From positions 39,837,518 through 39,901,517 of the forward strand of contig CM046452.1 in NCBI GenBank assembly GCA_025506515.1: DNA of 64,000 nucleotides. Direction: 5' to 3'. Source of the DNA: Flaveria trinervia. Taxonomy: Eukaryota > Streptophyta > Magnoliopsida > Asterales > Asteraceae. A program made the position numbers and the translations under genes. Positions 1 to 11,622 of the stretch are shown piece by piece. Position 1 is the first letter of the stretch. The number at the start of each line of letters is the position of its first letter. The notes beneath the pieces were generated by a model. It was not told the origin of the DNA and ran no database searches. It was given only the letters and a program-made list of their open reading frames with translations.

Positions 1-373
1 CCAAAATGGGTTTCCCCCCATTTTGAAATTTTTATTAATTTGTACTCTTTCATCCCTTAATTTATAAAATTAAAATCTATTTTAATTTTATATCATTAAC
101 ACACTTTTATTTGTTATTATTTAACCAACTTAAATAATGAAACAAATAAAATCTCATGAACAAACTATCCATATAATGTTGTTCTATTACAAAGAAATGT
201 TTTAGAAAACCCATTTTCTAAATTGGTGTCAATGTTTATTTGTATGATCTCATCAACAAACAAACATTTATTGGTGTTTGTATAGCTTGTTATTGGGTAT
301 GACCCGACTTGGATCATAACGTATTAACCACATCAATCTTGTATGTGTCTTGGGCATAGAAGGTCCAACAGGG
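1..373 (-). repeat. Family X direct repeat, copy 1
   Basis: This stretch is repeated in the same orientation at 4861-5245, with small indels. In the minus direction it starts at the last codons of the family X ORF and runs through an AT-rich stretch to a segment ending in AAACCCATTTTGG. The second copy continues into a TGGTCGCCCC-like sequence of the kind seen near the start of the Gypsy-G LTRs (GGCCGCCC at 28002 and in reverse at 45171). It may be the 3' end of an internal region plus the start of an LTR. I could not place an LTR boundary; a TG near 198 is only a candidate. The window edge cuts the repeat. Confidence 0.75.
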
Positions 374-1271
374 TGGGGCCAGTATCTCCACCGTCACCAC
401 TATGAACATCATTAGAATCGTCGGATGGGAGCACAATCGGCTCAGAATCTGAGTCACTTTCATCGTGACACAACTTCCTCCTAACTAGTGCCGCGTAGTC
501 CTCTCGGGCCAAATGACCAAACAATCGCCTTATTGGGGTCTTCACTTGCTTGCCTCGATAAACTTTCATCATGCCTATGGTGATATGGTCCATCATTTCT
601 AGTGTAATTGCATCCCCTCTCTCCTTAGGCAGCGAAGGAAGCTTCTGGTCAATGATCATCTGAATTGAACGTGGGTACATGTAGAAGCCTTCATTTCCTT
701 TGGCCTCTATGTTCTCCACCAAGTAAGTGAAGATCATCCTCGAAAAGCCAAACGGGTGGTTCAGCACCAGAGCTACATACACGTTCTGGATCTTATCTGA
801 CATCTCATCAAATATGCCCTTCCTCGAGGCTATACACTTTAGCAGCACATGGGCTAAGTATTTGAACTAGTGGCACAGGTTGCTCTTGTTGAGCACACCT
901 ACGTTTATGTCCCCCGAGTACTTAGACCGAAGAAAACATCCTCGAACTGTCAACGGATGCAGTCTCGTAGGGTAATCACCATCATCTCCCAACTCTAAGA
1001 CTGTCCTTAGATCTTCCTCACTGATCTCAATGTCCTTACCACAGATGGAACTCCTAATACGGTGAGGCTCTGAGGACCTATCTACAACAGCGCTTTCCCA
1101 AAAAGCCTGTTGTATCGATCTGTATGGTGTGCACGGAGTGGATATAGCTCTAAAGATCTTCGAACTCCGTAGAAATGTAATAATGTCCGCGAACTCAGAC
1201 GCGTTCCGGGATGTAATGTCTAGATGAGCACATATGTTGTGCTTTGTGCTCATCGTCCACCGACTCGCCAT
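333..1271 (-). pseudogene. Family X extra ORF (retrotransposon-carried plant protein), one in-frame stop
   Basis: ATG at 1271-1269 opens about 312 codons in one frame, broken only by a TAG at 869-867. The N-terminal part has an ..FADIITFL..SKIFRA.. block, a ..FWESAVVD.. block and ..ISEEDLRTVLELGDDGD... The C-terminal part has ..GFYMYPRSIQMIID.. and an acidic D/S-rich stretch, ending LLCPRHIQD. The same order of blocks occurs in the Copia-K ORF (41381-44847: a FLLRTKYVYAMCA block, FWRTA, VSEEAIRQALRLGDND, YLMYPRFFQLLIND) and more weakly in the Copia-S ORF (19850 onward: FWKTCQ, LEYYMFPRYI). This marks one superfamily, known to me only as transposon-associated proteins of unknown function. No transmembrane segment or catalytic motif is visible. 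TTATGTTACAG just before the ATG could be a splice acceptor. Confidence 0.6.
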
Positions 1272-1359
1272 GCTACTGTAACATAAGATAGATAAACATT
1301 AGGGTGTGTGTAAATGAATGACATTTGAATTTATTGGACTTGAATCCTTCTGTTCTATC

Positions 1360-2135
1360 ATGCGAATGGACGGTGCGACTGAGTCTGAGTCGTGCGATTG
1401 AGCTCATTCGTGCGATTGAAGTTTATGAGTATGTCCATTCGCATGACAGCCTGTTTTTCCATTCAAATTCAAATCTTGAGCAAAACTTGATATCAGACGT
1501 TGTGGTTTGGCTCATTAGACTGGCAATGGTTCCAACTAACACCTAACACATTTTAAGCTAGCAATTTACCTAGATATACAGGTTTATTTTGTGAACTAAG
1601 TGTCGGTTTTTTTTAGGGTTCAAATTAAGTCGAATTAGGGCACGATTTGATGAACATTTGAGTGGATAATGTCGCACATTACTTGTATAATTAAGAGAAA
1701 TCGTTAGAAGCAACAATAATAAGTCTAGAACACTCAATCAAAATTTTGGCAGCGTAACGGTACGATCATGCGAAGAGAGAGAGATTGGGGGGTGATGAGT
1801 GTTTGCAACCGACTCCCCGTTATTTATACTAGGGTTTCATTCAATCGTGCGACTAACCTAATCGCACTCTTGGTTCGTGCAACTAAGGCTCAGTCGTGTG
1901 GCTTTCTCAGTCGATCACGGTCAGTCGTGCGACTAGGTTTCAGTGGTACGACCGACTCATTCGTTTAGCTTCATTCGTCCGATTGGGGTTTAGTCGGATG
2001 ACTGACTTAGTCGGTCACCAACATTCGTGTGATTCGCTCTTACTCATGATCCAATTGTGCGAATGGTTCAATCTCATTGCTTCATTCGTGCGACTTGTCC
2101 ATACTTATGGTCCATTTGTGCGAATGACTCAGACT
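1360..2135. repeat. Clustered TCGTGCGACT-type short motifs (family X)
   Basis: Dozens of imperfect copies of a ~10 bp unit, (A/T)TCGTGCGA(C/T)T, occur at 1360-1445 and 1841-2135, in both orientations and at irregular spacing. They lie upstream (minus sense) of the family X ORF. The CpGs inside the motif are retained although the surrounding DNA is CpG-poor. Spacing is too irregular for a satellite and there are no constant repeat-spacer units, so it is not CRISPR-like. The best reading is a cluster of binding sites or a decaying minisatellite. Confidence 0.75.
1821..1828 (-). promoter_or_regulatory. Candidate TATA box (TATAAATA) for the family X ORF
   Basis: On the minus strand CCCTAGTATAAATAACGG lies directly downstream of the main motif cluster (1841-2135) and about 550 bp upstream of the ORF start at 1271. 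The cluster-then-TATA-then-ORF order matches Copia-K and Copia-S. Transcription from here is inferred. Confidence 0.45.
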
Positions 2136-2202
2136 TGTTCATTTGACCTTACGCAATTTCAAAACCTATCCTTTATGTTATAGATAACATGTTATGACCA
2201 AT

Positions 2203-2320
2203 GATCATCTCAGATATGACCCTTTTAATTTTAGAACACTATTGATCACCTCAGACGTGATACTTTTATATAAAAGGAATTTGTCACCTCAGACGTGACT
2301 CATTTTATTTTGAAAGGATG
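2203..2320. repeat. Three-copy ~40 bp tandem repeat
   Basis: GATCATCTCAGATATGAC (2203), GATCACCTCAGACGTGAT (2244) and TGTCACCTCAGACGTGAC (2282) each begin a unit of about 40 bp that continues with a T/A-rich tail. It sits between the family X motif cluster and the inverted-repeat element. No coding potential is seen. Confidence 0.7.
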
Positions 2321-2340
2321 TTATATATATTTCATATTAT

Positions 2341-4013
2341 GGTGCATAACATAGCCTTGGCCCTATGGTTTTTGTTTTGGTTGATTGTTGTATGTCATGT
2401 TGGTTTTGATTCTTGTAAGGGTTGTAGTTTTGTGCTTTGTATTTTGGGTTGTAGTTTATTTATTCATTTGGTTATGTAATAATTAGATTAGGTGAATTTC
2501 TTTTATCAGAAAAATTGTATTAGGATATGATTTTTGTAAAAGAATATGCACAAGATGAAGACTCAAAGAAGGACATAAAAGACATGGACACTTGAAGCTT
2601 TTGGATGTGGATTCAAGTGGGAGTTCATGGACACATTTTGATGTGTCATCTCTACCATTAGGAAAGACCTTATGACAACACTTGTGATGGGAAACAACTG
2701 TGGTCAACTTAGTGGCTATGGTTATGCACTCATGTTGTATGTTTATGCTTGTTTGGATGTTTGTTGGTTGATTGCTTGTTTGTCATTTGGTTATGCATAA
2801 CAAACTCGTTAACAAACTTTACAAGCTGAAAATTAAAGCCCATCCGGTATGTAATTCCCATGTGTTAGAGGATATTAAATTAAGATCTATATTAATCATG
2901 AATATTGTAATAATTAAAGCCCTTTTATGTGTCTTACACAATTTTAAAATTTTGGAATCCAACGTTATATTTAAATAGTGGTTACGTGACCTTTATCCCA
3001 TTATTTAAATTAACAAGGTAGTCAACATTTTGACGATTGCAACCCTTTGGAACTTCTAGGGTATGGGATCGACTTAAACATCATATGTATGGTCGGCACA
3101 TTTATCCTATCAAACCCTTTGTAAACCACATGGTAAGTGATCCATTTAACATGATTTGCAAATCAAGTCACGCTACTTGCACACACATATGAGTTTTCCA
3201 ACATAAGTGGTTAGGTGACCTTTATCCTACAAATATGGTATCCCCACCTCAAATCACAAGTTCCCTCAAAATGGTTAGGTTACCTTTATACCATAAAAAG
3301 TTTCCAAGTGACTCAAGTGTTATGCAAAAAGATGGTGTTAAACTTGTTTTCAAATTTTTTTTAAGTTTTCAAAAAATAGTTAGAAAACTCTATGTACCTT
3401 GTGTTTGCATGCTTTCAAATACATGGTACCCTATGGTTCAGTTTTTAATAAAAACCCTTTTATTAAAATCCTTAATCCCTTTAATAGCCTTTTACTAATC
3501 ACTTAATGATAAAGAACCATCAATTTCAGCTTGTTATGTTTGTTAATAAGTTTGTTATGCATATCCAAATATCAAACAACAACCATAAAACAAACAACCA
3601 AACAAGCATAATCATACAATGACAAGTGCATATCCATAGCCACTAAGTTGGCTACACATGTTTTCCATCACAAGTGTTGTCATTAGGTTTTCCTAAGGGT
3701 TAACAATGACACATCAATATGTGTCCATGAACTCCCAATTGAATCCACATCCAAATGCTTCAAGTGTCCATGTCTTTTGTGTCCTTCTTTGGGTGTTCAT
3801 CTTGTGCATCTTCTTTTACAAAATCATATGCTATTACAATTTTTCTATTAAAAGAAATGTACCTAATCTATTTATTACATAACCAATGAATAAATAAATT
3901 ACAACCCAAAATACAAACACAAAAATGACAACCCTTTCAAGAACAAAACCAACATGACAAAATCACAACCAACCAAATCCAAAACACATAAGGTCAAGGC
4001 TATGTTATGCACC
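2341..4013. mobile_element. Long inverted-repeat element
   Basis: The left arm 2341-2834 is the reverse complement of the right arm 3522-4013 (about 490 bp each, with scattered substitutions and small indels). The tips read GGTGCATAACATAGCC and GGCTATGTTATGCACC. Weak inverted similarity continues about 25 bp outward on both sides. The 687 bp spacer (2835-3521) has no convincing ORF. No clear target-site duplication is visible, so superfamily (foldback, long-TIR Mutator-like, or a local inverted duplication) is open. It lies inside family X DNA. A read-through transcript would fold into a long hairpin. Confidence 0.75.
2978..3300. repeat. Three copies of a ~22 bp motif in the inverted-repeat spacer
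   Basis: TGGTTACGTGACCTTTATCC (near 2979), TGGTTAGGTGACCTTTATCC (near 3208) and TGGTTAGGTTACCTTTATAC (near 3272) are dispersed direct repeats inside the spacer of the inverted-repeat element. Nothing else was recognised in the spacer. Confidence 0.65.
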
Positions 4014-4860
4014 AAATATATGTATCATATAAAACATTCAAGAACAACCATGAACTCCCTTTTTAACCTTAAAGTTTGGGCAAACATGAACCAAAACTTT
4101 AGAGTTTTGTCCAAACAAAAATAATCAACCAATAGATGTTAATCTTTCAAGGTTTATACTAAAGCATGTAAGATACCACCTTGAAACATAAGGGATTCAT
4201 TCATCCTTGACAAAACATCCCCTAATGGGTTGAAAAAGTTTATGAGAACTAACATTTCAAGGACTTTTGAAGCAAATATTCCACATAACCGGCTCTACAT
4301 GCCATTGATGGGTTTTGTTACATGTTTATCAAAGCTAGTTTAACCATTTAAACTACAAAACGCAGCAGATATAAGGTGTTAAACTTGTTGTTAACAATCT
4401 AAAAATATGAACCATTTTTAGCCCAAAACAAAACCCATGAACAAGGATCATATGTATGTGAAATGAAATGCTATCAAAAACAAAAAGAACAACCAAATGA
4501 TGTTCTTGAAACTACCTTTCAAGAACAAGAGGATGTAGTATGGATGAGAAGAAGGTGATGATTCTTCTTGAATGCCTAGCCTTCAAACGAGAAGTCGTCA
4601 AGCTTGTATACCCACAAGCCCTTGCAAACACCTAACTTGTTAGGTAGTAGAACACCAAATCTCAACTTCTTCTTGTAAACCCGAAAATCAGCCAAGATGG
4701 ACTTCAAATTTAGCCAAAATTCAAATTTTTAGCAAAGAGAAGAAGGAAGAGAGAACCTATTGCATGTGTGAGAGGGAGTGTGTGATGATCGAAGAGTGCA
4801 TGGAAGATTAAGTCTTGTATAAAACCTAGACAAAGAGATTCCCCATGCCCAAAGGGGCGA
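4014..4860 (-). other. Leader/LTR-like region of family X, non-coding
   Basis: In the minus direction this region resembles the transcribed leader of the Gypsy-G LTRs in style: a GCCCAAAGGGGC-like segment, TTTTATACAAGAC as a possible TATA near 4816, CT-rich stretches with several donor-like GGTAG sites, and TTTTGGGCTAAAAATGG (compare TTTTGGGGCTAAAAATG at 11799). No credible ORF is present. The assignment is tentative. Confidence 0.35.
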
Positions 4861-5245
4861 CCAAAAATGGTCTTTTAAAATGGGTTCCCTCACATATTTA
4901 TTTTATAAAGTTTTACACTCTTAAACCCATAAGATTTATAAAACTAAAACCTCTTTTAATTTTATAACATTAACACACTATTATTTGTTATTATTTAACT
5001 TACTTAAATAATGTTACAAATAATTTATCATGAAAAAATTATCCATATAATTTGTTCTATTTCAAATGCAACTATTTAAAAAACCCATTTTCTAAATTGA
5101 TGTCAATATTTATTTGTTTGATCTCATCAACAAATATATATTTATTGTCGTTTGATTAGCTTGTTATTGGGTATGACCCAGCTTGGATCATAGGGTACTA
5201 ACCATATCAATCTTGCATGTGTCATGGGCATATAAGATCCAAAAG
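4861..5245 (-). repeat. Family X direct repeat, copy 2
   Basis: Homologous to 1-373 in the same orientation. The conserved stretch covers GGGTATGACCC-type sequence, the AT-rich block with TTAAAATTTTA-like strings, and the AACCCATTTT end. The minus-strand reading frame upstream (5470-5222, ending ..LLLDLICP) resembles the end of the 1-373 ORF (..LLDLLCPRHIQD), so this is probably the 3' end of a second, mostly lost family X ORF. Confidence 0.65.
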
Positions 5246-5777
5246 TAGCAAGGCTAAATACTCTTGGGTGACCGATAGCGAAGTAGTACCGTGAGGAAGG
5301 GTGAAAAGATTCCCCGTCAGGGAGTGAAATAGAACATGAAACCAAAATCTTCCAAGCAGTGGGGGAGCATGGGACTCTAACCGTGTGCCTGTTGATGAAT
5401 GAGCCAACGACTTATTGGCAGTGGCCCTTCGTGTAAAGGATGATTTGTTTGGATCGACATGAGAGTCCAACCATATGCGTTTCTAGAATCCATGTTGTAT
5501 ATTTGAAAGAGGTTGACGTCCTTGCTTATCTTACGGTACAATTATCTATCCACCGAGTCCCATTTCTCCTCAGTGCGAGTGTTACGGTAGAAAAACATTA
5601 TTTGAAGACGGTGATGGCACAAATACATTCCATGCTTTTAACTCACCTCAAGCTGAAGAAACTTATACAATGGTCACTGTTTATCGCTTTTGGTTCCAAA
5701 AATTTGGGTGGCTTTTTCCAATAAATGTTGGTTACATTTCTTTATGTTATTTCTACTAGTAACAAGTTTCTAGATAA
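5246..5777. other. Unassigned spacer before the Gypsy-G element
   Basis: About 530 bp holding only short open frames. The minus frame nearest 5246 may be the decayed C-terminal end of a family X ORF. I recognised no domain, LTR or RNA gene here. Confidence 0.4.
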
Positions 5778-6438
5778 TGAGAGTTGTTAGGTCAACTATG
5801 TGATTATTGTCATGAGGGTTCACACACAAGGGGAGTTTGTCTTGGTCATTGATTCCACACATGCGACATGGGATTCTTGTCGCTTAACCCCGTGAATGAG
5901 GTGGCTTTGTGCCCAACGATGGGGGGTTTAGCTTATGATAGGATCTTGACAGAAGTGAAAGAAAATGAAAAAAGTACAAAACGAATGAATACGTGCAATA
6001 ATGAACGATAATAATGATATTACCTTGATGTATGTTTCGTGAATGATCATGTACGAAGTAAAGAAAATGTTTTAAATGAATGGAAATTATTTTACTTGTA
6101 AAATCTAGAGCTCACTTAGCAATGGTAACTTTTATGCATTTTCAGTTGGCAAGTAACTTTTCGTTGGGGATGGCACGTCATTGAAGCAATTTGGCAAATA
6201 AATACCGGCATCCACTTGATGCAGAAATAATATTTTTGTTTTGTAACTCAACTAATCAAAATTTTGTAACTTTAACACCGAGGTATTATTTGGAAAAAGT
6301 AATTATGAATGCATAAAGTGGTTTTTGTTAAGTTATTCCGATGCAATGTTATTGTTATTCTAATGAATCATAATGTGTTTTACTATATTATGCGCGATGA
6401 ACATCCAAATGTAAGCGTCTGGAGTACAGGGTCTTTCA
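5778..6438 (+). repeat. Gypsy-G1 5' LTR, 5' part missing
   Basis: Matches the last ~660 bp of the 3' LTR (about 12590-13260): the GAGGGTTCACACACA and GGGGGTTTAGCTTATGA blocks and the AATAATGATATTACCTTGATG block. It ends GGGTCTTTCA, equivalent to GGGGCCTTATA at the 3' LTR. About 1.25 kb of the upstream LTR is absent. Confidence 0.8.
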
Positions 6439-6441
6439 AGT

Positions 6442-6454
6442 TGGTTTTAGAGCC
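6442..6454 (+). promoter_or_regulatory. Primer binding site, initiator tRNA-Met type
   Basis: TGGTTTTAGAGCC lies 3 bp after the 5' LTR end. It differs at two positions from TGGTATCAGAGCC, the usual plant iMet primer site. The two changes agree with an old, inactive copy. Confidence 0.75.
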
Positions 6455-6747
6455 GAAGTTTAAGAGAAATGGATTTTCAAAATTTTGAACATAAACTAAA
6501 AATAGGACCAAATGGAAAGATGCCAGCCCAAGTAGCTACATGCCATGAGGTAATTTCCTTAAAATTAATTGGTATTACATGCGCGTATTATTAGATTTAT
6601 GTGCTCTTAGTAGATGTGGATGCTGATGTAGTAATGATAGGGAATGCTTTGGGAATAAAGAGTAAAGTAAGTGGCTAATCACAACTAGTCATTGTAATTA
6701 GAGACTTACTATATTTGACATAATCTAAGCTATTACCTTAGATAACT

Positions 6748-8042
6748 GTGTTGGTGTTCGAATCTTATATTGTTTATAAAATTTTTGGTGATAGATCTTC
6801 GAGGGCTTTGCGAGGTGGAGGCCTTGGTCGACGTGGTATTGAGTTACGTGTCATGTGCAATAGGGCTAAGGCTACTAGAATGACACCTAAAGTGCCCGAG
6901 ATCCATTACCATGAAGTCAGGTATGAGAGTGCAAATCTGAGGGTCTTAGTGAACGAGACGGTAGTTAATGTGGTCCACCAGGTCATGCAGATGATTCTGC
7001 CATCTGTGGTAAACGAAGTGATTAGAGCCATGAGGGAGGATGAGAATAACGAAAAGAAGAACACCTCTGAGAGGGGGAATGATAGGAGATAAGAAAGGGA
7101 GCAACCGGAGCCTGATACGGTTGCCTCGAGTGATGAGGAGGGGGAAGAAGTGGTGCAAAAAATAACATAAGGCTATAACTATGGAGCTTTTCAAAGGTGT
7201 AAACCCCCAACTTCCGATTGCAATAATAACACTGTTGCTGCTCACCGATGGGAAAGAGAAATAAAGGCTATGTTGAAGATCAAGGAATTAGGGAGGAACA
7301 AAAGGTGAAGTTTGCTACCCACTCATTTATGGACTCGGCTCTATGGTGGTGGGTCGATATTGTCTATGCCAAGGGTAGCAGGACTTTTGGGAGAATAAGG
7401 TGGATTGAGTTGAAAAAGATGGTGATCGAGGAGTTTTGTCCTCGTAGAGAACTTGACAAAGTTGAGAGGGAATTCTTATAGTTGGAGGCGGGAACCATGA
7501 CACCAATATTATACTACTAAGTTTAATGAGATGGTGAGGCTAGTGCGGGAAAAGGTGAAGTCAATATCAAGAAAGATCAAGAGGTATATCCAGTGTTTGT
7601 TAGTAGACATCCATAGGCACATGATCGCCACCCGGCCAAGTACATTTAGGTTAGTGGTTGATCCGGTATGGAGTTTGTATGATGAAAGAGAGGTGACAAT
7701 GTTATAGATGAGTAAGAAGGGTGGTGGTGACAAGAACTAGAATGGAATGCGGTTTGGATGTGGGGATGTCACTCCAAATAATAAAAGAGCAAGGGTGGAT
7801 GAATGGCGTGTAGTTACATCAGGTGCGGGGATGAAGAGGTGTCATAAATATGGAAAGGAGCATACGGGAGAGTGTAGGTTAGGATTGAATGTCTGCTTCA
7901 AATATGGGAAGAGAGTGTGGGGTTGTAAGATGTTACAACTACAGTGAAGAGGGCCATGAGAGTAGGCATTGCAAGAACCCGAGGGCTGAAAGTTTTGGGG
8001 CCAAGAAAAAGACCGGGAATGAGCTAGCACCAGAGTATTCGT
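6748..8042 (+). pseudogene. gag: Gypsy-G1 gag (capsid and zinc knuckle), broken
   Basis: Pieces are spread over several frames. 6748-7092 gives an N-terminal segment rich in charged residues (NEVIRAMREDENNEKK). 7248-7481 carries the Retrotrans_gag core (VKFATHSFMDSALWWW, then ELKKMVIEEFCPRRELDKVE), followed by a stop at 7479-7481 and frame changes (TTKFNEMVRLV is readable just after). The zinc knuckle at 7839-7874 reads CHKYGKEHTGEC, so the second cysteine of CX2CX4HX4C is Tyr. It would form the nucleocapsid/capsid of the virus-like particle. It is not functional here. Confidence 0.75.
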
Positions 8043-11000
8043 GATGACTCGAGAGAAGGCTAGGGTGGACCCCAATGTCGTGTCAGGTACATTTCTTGCT
8101 AACCAAGCTTATGCCTCGGTGTTATTTGATTCTGGTGCTAGAAGGAGTTACATTCCTACTGCTTTATATGCTATGTTTCCTGCGAGATCTAGAAGTATTG
8201 ATGATTCATTGATGTAGAAACTACCATTGGTAAGTCTACTGGGATTTCTGATATGATAGAAGATTGTGACATTGAATTAGAAGGTTATTCATTTCTTGAT
8301 AGACTGTTCATGATTACCATAGGTAAGTTTGATGTTATCCTAGGGATGGACTGGCTAGCAGCCTATGAGGCAAACATTGTGTGTCACAAGAAGATTATTT
8401 GACCTACAGCGCCAGACGTAAGTTCGGTGACGATCTATGGTGATTGAGTTACCACGGTTCCGTAGATGATTTCGATGGTGGTGGCATGGAAATCCGCGAA
8501 ACATGGATGTAGTGCCTACTTGGATTACATGTAGATGTGAATGATTCAGTACCACAATCATCCGACATACCGATAATGTGTGACTTTCCTAACGTGTTGT
8601 GAGAAGATTTACCAGGTTTGCCACCAGATCGTGAAATCAAGTTCCAGATTCACTTAATACCTAGTGTTTAACTAGTGGCCAAGGCATCGTATCAATTGGC
8701 TCCATCTGAGATGAGGTAATTGAAGGTTCAATTACAAGAGCTGCTAGACAAGAGGTTTATTCAGTCGAATATCTCTCCCTATGGTGCTCCGGTTTTGTTT
8801 GTAAAGAAGGACGGTAGTATGAGAATGTACATCGACTACCGCGAGTTAAACAAGTTGATGGTAAAGAACCGATATCCACTACCCAAAATTGACGACTTGT
8901 TTGATCAGCTCCAGGTGCCAGTTGGTTCTAGAGAATAGATATTCGATCGAGTTATCATCAACTGAAAGTGAAGGAGTAGGATATACCTATGAAAACTTTT
9001 CACACTCATTTTGGACACTACGAATTCCTCGTTATGTCCATTGGAATAACCAACACAACTGCATTTATTGATATGATGAATCGGGTGTGTCGACCGATGT
9101 TTGTTAGATCAATAATTATGTTTATTGATGACATCCTGATTTATTCGAGGAGCGAGGAGAAACTTGCTGGACACATTCAGGAGTTGTTGGAGATGCTTAG
9201 AAGAGAGAAATTGCCACCAAGTTCTTCAAGTGCACGTTCTGGTTGCATGAATTTCATTTTTTGGGCCACGTTGTGAATCCCAAAAGGATTATGGTAGACC
9301 CAACGAATGTGGAAGCGGTGATACAATGGAACTTTCCAAAGACGCCATTCAAGATTCATAGTTTCTTAGGATTGGTGGGCTTTTACAAGATATTCATCTG
9401 AGACTTCTCCAGGATAGCTTCTCTATTGACCAAGTTGACCCATAAAGACAAAAAGTTTGTATTGTGTCAAGAACAAGAGAAGGCTTTTGAAGAACTAAAC
9501 ACGAGGCAGACGCAAGCTTCAATCTTGACATTACCCGAAGGAAGCGAAGACTTGATGGTCTATTCAGATGTTTCATATTTAGCATTTGGTTGGGTGTTGA
9601 TGCAATGAGCAAAGGTTATTGCCTATGCATGTCAACAATTGAGGACCCATAAGGCTAATTACCCTACTCATGATTTGGAGCTGGCGGTTGTGGTCTTTGT
9701 GTTGAAGATCTGGTGGCACTACTTATATGGGATGAAGTGCACTATCTTCACAGACCACAAGAGCTGGAAGTACTTTTTTATGTAGAAGGATTTGAACATG
9801 AGGCAGAGGAGATGGTTGGAACTTATTAAGGATTATGATTGTGAATTGCATTACCATCCGGGCATGGCCAACGTAGTGGCAGACGCACTTAGTTGAATGG
9901 AGAGACCCAAACCAATCCCGATGAAAGCTTACCGGTTGGTGATGACATCCGATGTGATGTTACATATTAAGGGGTTCCAAGATGAGGCTTTGAAAGAAGA
10001 TCGCCTTAATTCCAAAAGGATAAGAGGTCTAGTCATGGAGTTGGGAAAAAAACACACTTGGAGTTACAACCTGTTTCGGATAGATGTGGATCCCTTTTAT
10101 GGAGACCTACGAGGGCGAAAGATGGATGAAGCTCATAGGACTCAATACTCTGTTCATCCCGGTGCTACAAAGATGCATCATGATATGAAGAAACATTATT
10201 TGTCTTCGGGTATGAAGAATGAGGTAGCGGAGTATGTGATTAAGTGCCTTACATGCTTACGAGTGAAGGCGTAACATCAGAAGGCATACGGGGAAATCCA
10301 CCCATTGGATATACCAAAGTGGAAATAGGAGCACGTCACTTTGGACTTTATTAAGAAGCTACCATGTTTTGATCTGAGAGTTTAGGGATCTATTTATTTA
10401 GAAGATTGTAACTCACCATGCTGTACCGGTGTCTATTGTGTCTGACCTTAACACCCGGTTTACATCCATGTTTGGGAAGAGACTTCACGATGCGATGGGG
10501 ACGAGGTTATATATCAGTACGACTTATCATCCTCAGACATATGGTTAGTCAGGGAGAACTATAAAGATGCTTGAGGATATGCTCCGAGCATGTGTCACTA
10601 ATTTAGGAGGAAGTTACGACAAACACTTATTGTTAGTTTAATTCTCACACAACAACTGTTATCATGCGAGCATTGGTATGCCAACATACAAGATGCTATA
10701 CATTACGAGGTGTAGAACACCTATGTGTTGTGATGACATCTGGTAGAAGGAGTTGGGAGCGTTGAAGTGATCGAGGCTACGACTAAGAAATTCGAGAAGA
10801 TCAAGGCCTTTATGTAAGTAGCAAAACATAAGCAAAAGTCATACGCTGACAAGAGACGTAGACCGATTGAATTTGAGGTGGAAGATAAGGTTATGCTAAA
10901 GGTTTCATCTTGGAAGGGTATCATTCAGTTTAAAAAGTAGGGTAAGCTAAGTTTGACGTATATAGGAACTTTCCGAATCATTGCTCAAGTACGAAAGGTG

Positions 11001-11266
11001 CCTATAAGTTGGAGCTGCCAGATGCGTTAAGTGGGATTCATCCAACATTCCATGTATTTAATCTAAGAAAGTGCCCTGCTGATAAATATATGATTGTACC
11101 ATTGGAGGACAATGAAGTAGACGAACGACACAATTATATGGAGCAACCAAGGGCAATCATCGACCGAAAGAGAAGAGGTTATGGAATAAAGTGGTATTAC
11201 TGGTATGAGTACAATGGAGGCATAGAAAGGTATTCCAGTCTACTTGGAAGACTGGGGAAGAGATGA
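8043..11266 (+). pseudogene. pol: Gypsy-G1 pol (PR-RT-RNase H-INT), broken
   Basis: Protease: VLFDSGARRSYIP (near 8120-8160) has the active-site DSG. RT: 8693-9300, with SPYGAPVLFVKKDGSMRMYIDYRELN, then MFIDDILIYS near 9118 (FIDD in place of YIDD). RNase H: 9470-9890 with VYSDVS, IFTDHKSWKYF and NVVADALS. Integrase zinc region: HPGATKMHHDMKKHY..CLTC near 10155-10265, followed by a decayed core. The C-terminal tail 11009-11266 has SGIHPTFHVFNLRKC and a short, doubtful chromodomain-like end. There are at least ten stops or frameshifts, for example at 8938, 9606 and 10272. A dead copy. Confidence 0.82.
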
Positions 11267-11321
11267 TACAACATTACCCACAACTGTTGAGGGGTGACAG
11301 GTTTTGGGGACGAAACCTATA

Positions 11322-11335
11322 TAAGGGGGTTGACT
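11322..11335 (+). promoter_or_regulatory. Gypsy-G1 polypurine tract
   Basis: TAAGGGGG just before the 3' LTR start TGTAAC at 11336 (five bases of TTGAC lie between). It primes plus-strand DNA synthesis. Confidence 0.7.
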
Positions 11336-11559
11336 TGTAACACTCGGAAATTTATTAAAAGAAAATAAGGGTAAAAGGAAAGAATAGTAAAATAACTAGA
11401 GTTAAGGGGTTAAATTTCTACAAGAGGCAAACTTTAATATTATGGTGTTTAAAAAGGTGGGCATGGCCCCCCACTACCCTGCTACACCAACTTCATCGAC
11501 TTTTTAAAGCGAGAATCAAGATTTCATTGGTTTTAAAAGAGAAGAAGAAGAGAATTAGT

Positions 11560-11622
11560 TTAAGGTGAGTTTTTCATGTGTTTAGTTTGGTTTAAGGTGA
11601 GTTTTTCATGTGTTTAGTTTGG
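11560..11622 (+). repeat. 31 bp tandem duplication in the G1 LTR
   Basis: GTTTAAGGTGAGTTTTTCAT plus GTGTTTAGTTTG occurs twice back to back. Each copy holds a donor-like AAGGTGAGT, as expected for the spliced leader of this LTR class. Confidence 0.85.

Noticed and set aside
2341..4013. Assignment to Mutator-like transposons
   Set aside because: Long TIRs fit, but no 8-9 bp target duplication or transposase was found.
6946..7245. Minus-strand ORFs opposite Gypsy-G1 gag
   Set aside because: Antisense shadows of the gag reading frame.
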